A DNA stretch of 5,724 nucleotides from an uncultured Hyphomicrobiales bacterium. GTDB lineage: Bacteria > Pseudomonadota > Alphaproteobacteria > Rhizobiales > Beijerinckiaceae. A model generated the notes under the pieces. It ran no database searches, had not been told where the DNA came from, and saw only the letters and a list, made by a program, of their open reading frames with translations. Where the stretch lies: assembly GCA_903903935.1 (NCBI GenBank), contig CAIVAX010000047.1:1-5724 (forward strand), given 5' to 3'. The stretch's first letter is position 1. Every line of letters starts with the position of its first letter. Below, piece after piece: positions 5,460 through 5,724 of the stretch. A program made the translations under genes and the position numbers.

Positions 5460-5724
5460 CTAGACCCCCAAAACATGGATGGTGACAGCGCCATGATCAA
5501 GGCCCGCAACACCGCCGCCTGTGACATGCGTCATCGCAAGTTTTGCGCCTTCAACCTGTCTTTTGCCAGCGCGGCCCTGCAATTGATGGGTCATCTCGAC
5601 AATCTGGGCAATGCCCGTGGGACCAATGGGATGACCACGTGACACAAGCCCACCGGTTATATTCAAAGGAATGCGGCCACCAATGTCGAAGTCACCATCT
5701 TCGAGCAGTTTGACAGCTTCGCCC
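5460..5724 (-). CDS. Thiolase (SCP2-thiolase / acetyl-CoA acetyltransferase-like), C-terminal fragment cut by window edge
   Basis: The visible C-terminal 87 residues read in from the right edge; the true start is beyond the window, so the internal TTG at 5666 is not a start. The segment PLNITGGLVSRGHPIGPTG carries the GGxxxxGHPxGxTG motif of thiolases, with the catalytic His at fragment residue 31. It is followed by a helix and RQVEGAKLAMTHVTGGG. Where degradative and biosynthetic thiolases have the CxG cysteine, this reads HVTGGG, so that Cys is absent, as in SCP2-type thiolases, which can supply a cysteine from an HDCF loop upstream. Such enzymes either cleave 3-oxoacyl-CoAs or, in relatives paired with small DUF35 proteins, act as aldolases. 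It is the first visible gene of the leftward operon and abuts the CoA-transferase start exactly. A C-C bond-cleaving step is likely; which one cannot be decided without the N-terminal part. Confidence 0.85.
   Translation of the reverse strand, partial: GEAVKLLEDGDFDIGGRIPLNITGGLVSRGHPIGPTGIAQIVEMTHQLQGRAGKRQVEGAKLAMTHVTGGGVAGLDHGAVTIHVLGV

Overview
The window looks like part of a proteobacterial chromosome, most likely alphaproteobacterial. This rests on protein style (TctC/Bug-type binding protein, class III CoA-transferase, MmgE/PrpD and SCP2-type thiolase genes in one block, plus an IS3-family element) and moderate base composition. It is a judgement, not a proof.

Layout from left to right. 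At the left edge the first 23 codons of an IS3-family orfA transposase run leftward out of the window, with the element's presumed end near position 142. A short non-coding stretch with two perfect 7-bp inverted repeats follows. Next is a rightward gene for a hotdog-fold acyl-CoA thioesterase of the Pseudomonas 4-hydroxybenzoyl-CoA thioesterase type (396-809). A hairpin-rich spacer (810-943) separates it from a convergent block and probably terminates transcription in both directions.

The rest (944-5724) is one leftward, tightly packed block. In transcription order it holds the C-terminal end of a thiolase (cut by the right edge), a class III CoA-transferase, an SDR-family protein, an MmgE/PrpD-family protein and a secreted TctC/Bug-type solute-binding protein. 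Junctions are 0 nt, a 1-nt overlap (TAATG), 1 nt and 13 nt, so this is almost certainly one operon whose promoter lies beyond the right edge.

Together the genes read as uptake and CoA-dependent breakdown of an organic acid: a periplasmic protein captures it, the CoA-transferase activates it, the SDR and MmgE/PrpD proteins act on the carbon skeleton, and the thiolase-like enzyme cleaves a C-C bond. The substrate cannot be read from the sequence. The most unusual point is the SDR: its active-site Tyr position is Thr and its helix-4 Asn position is Val, so it may not be an ordinary dehydrogenase.
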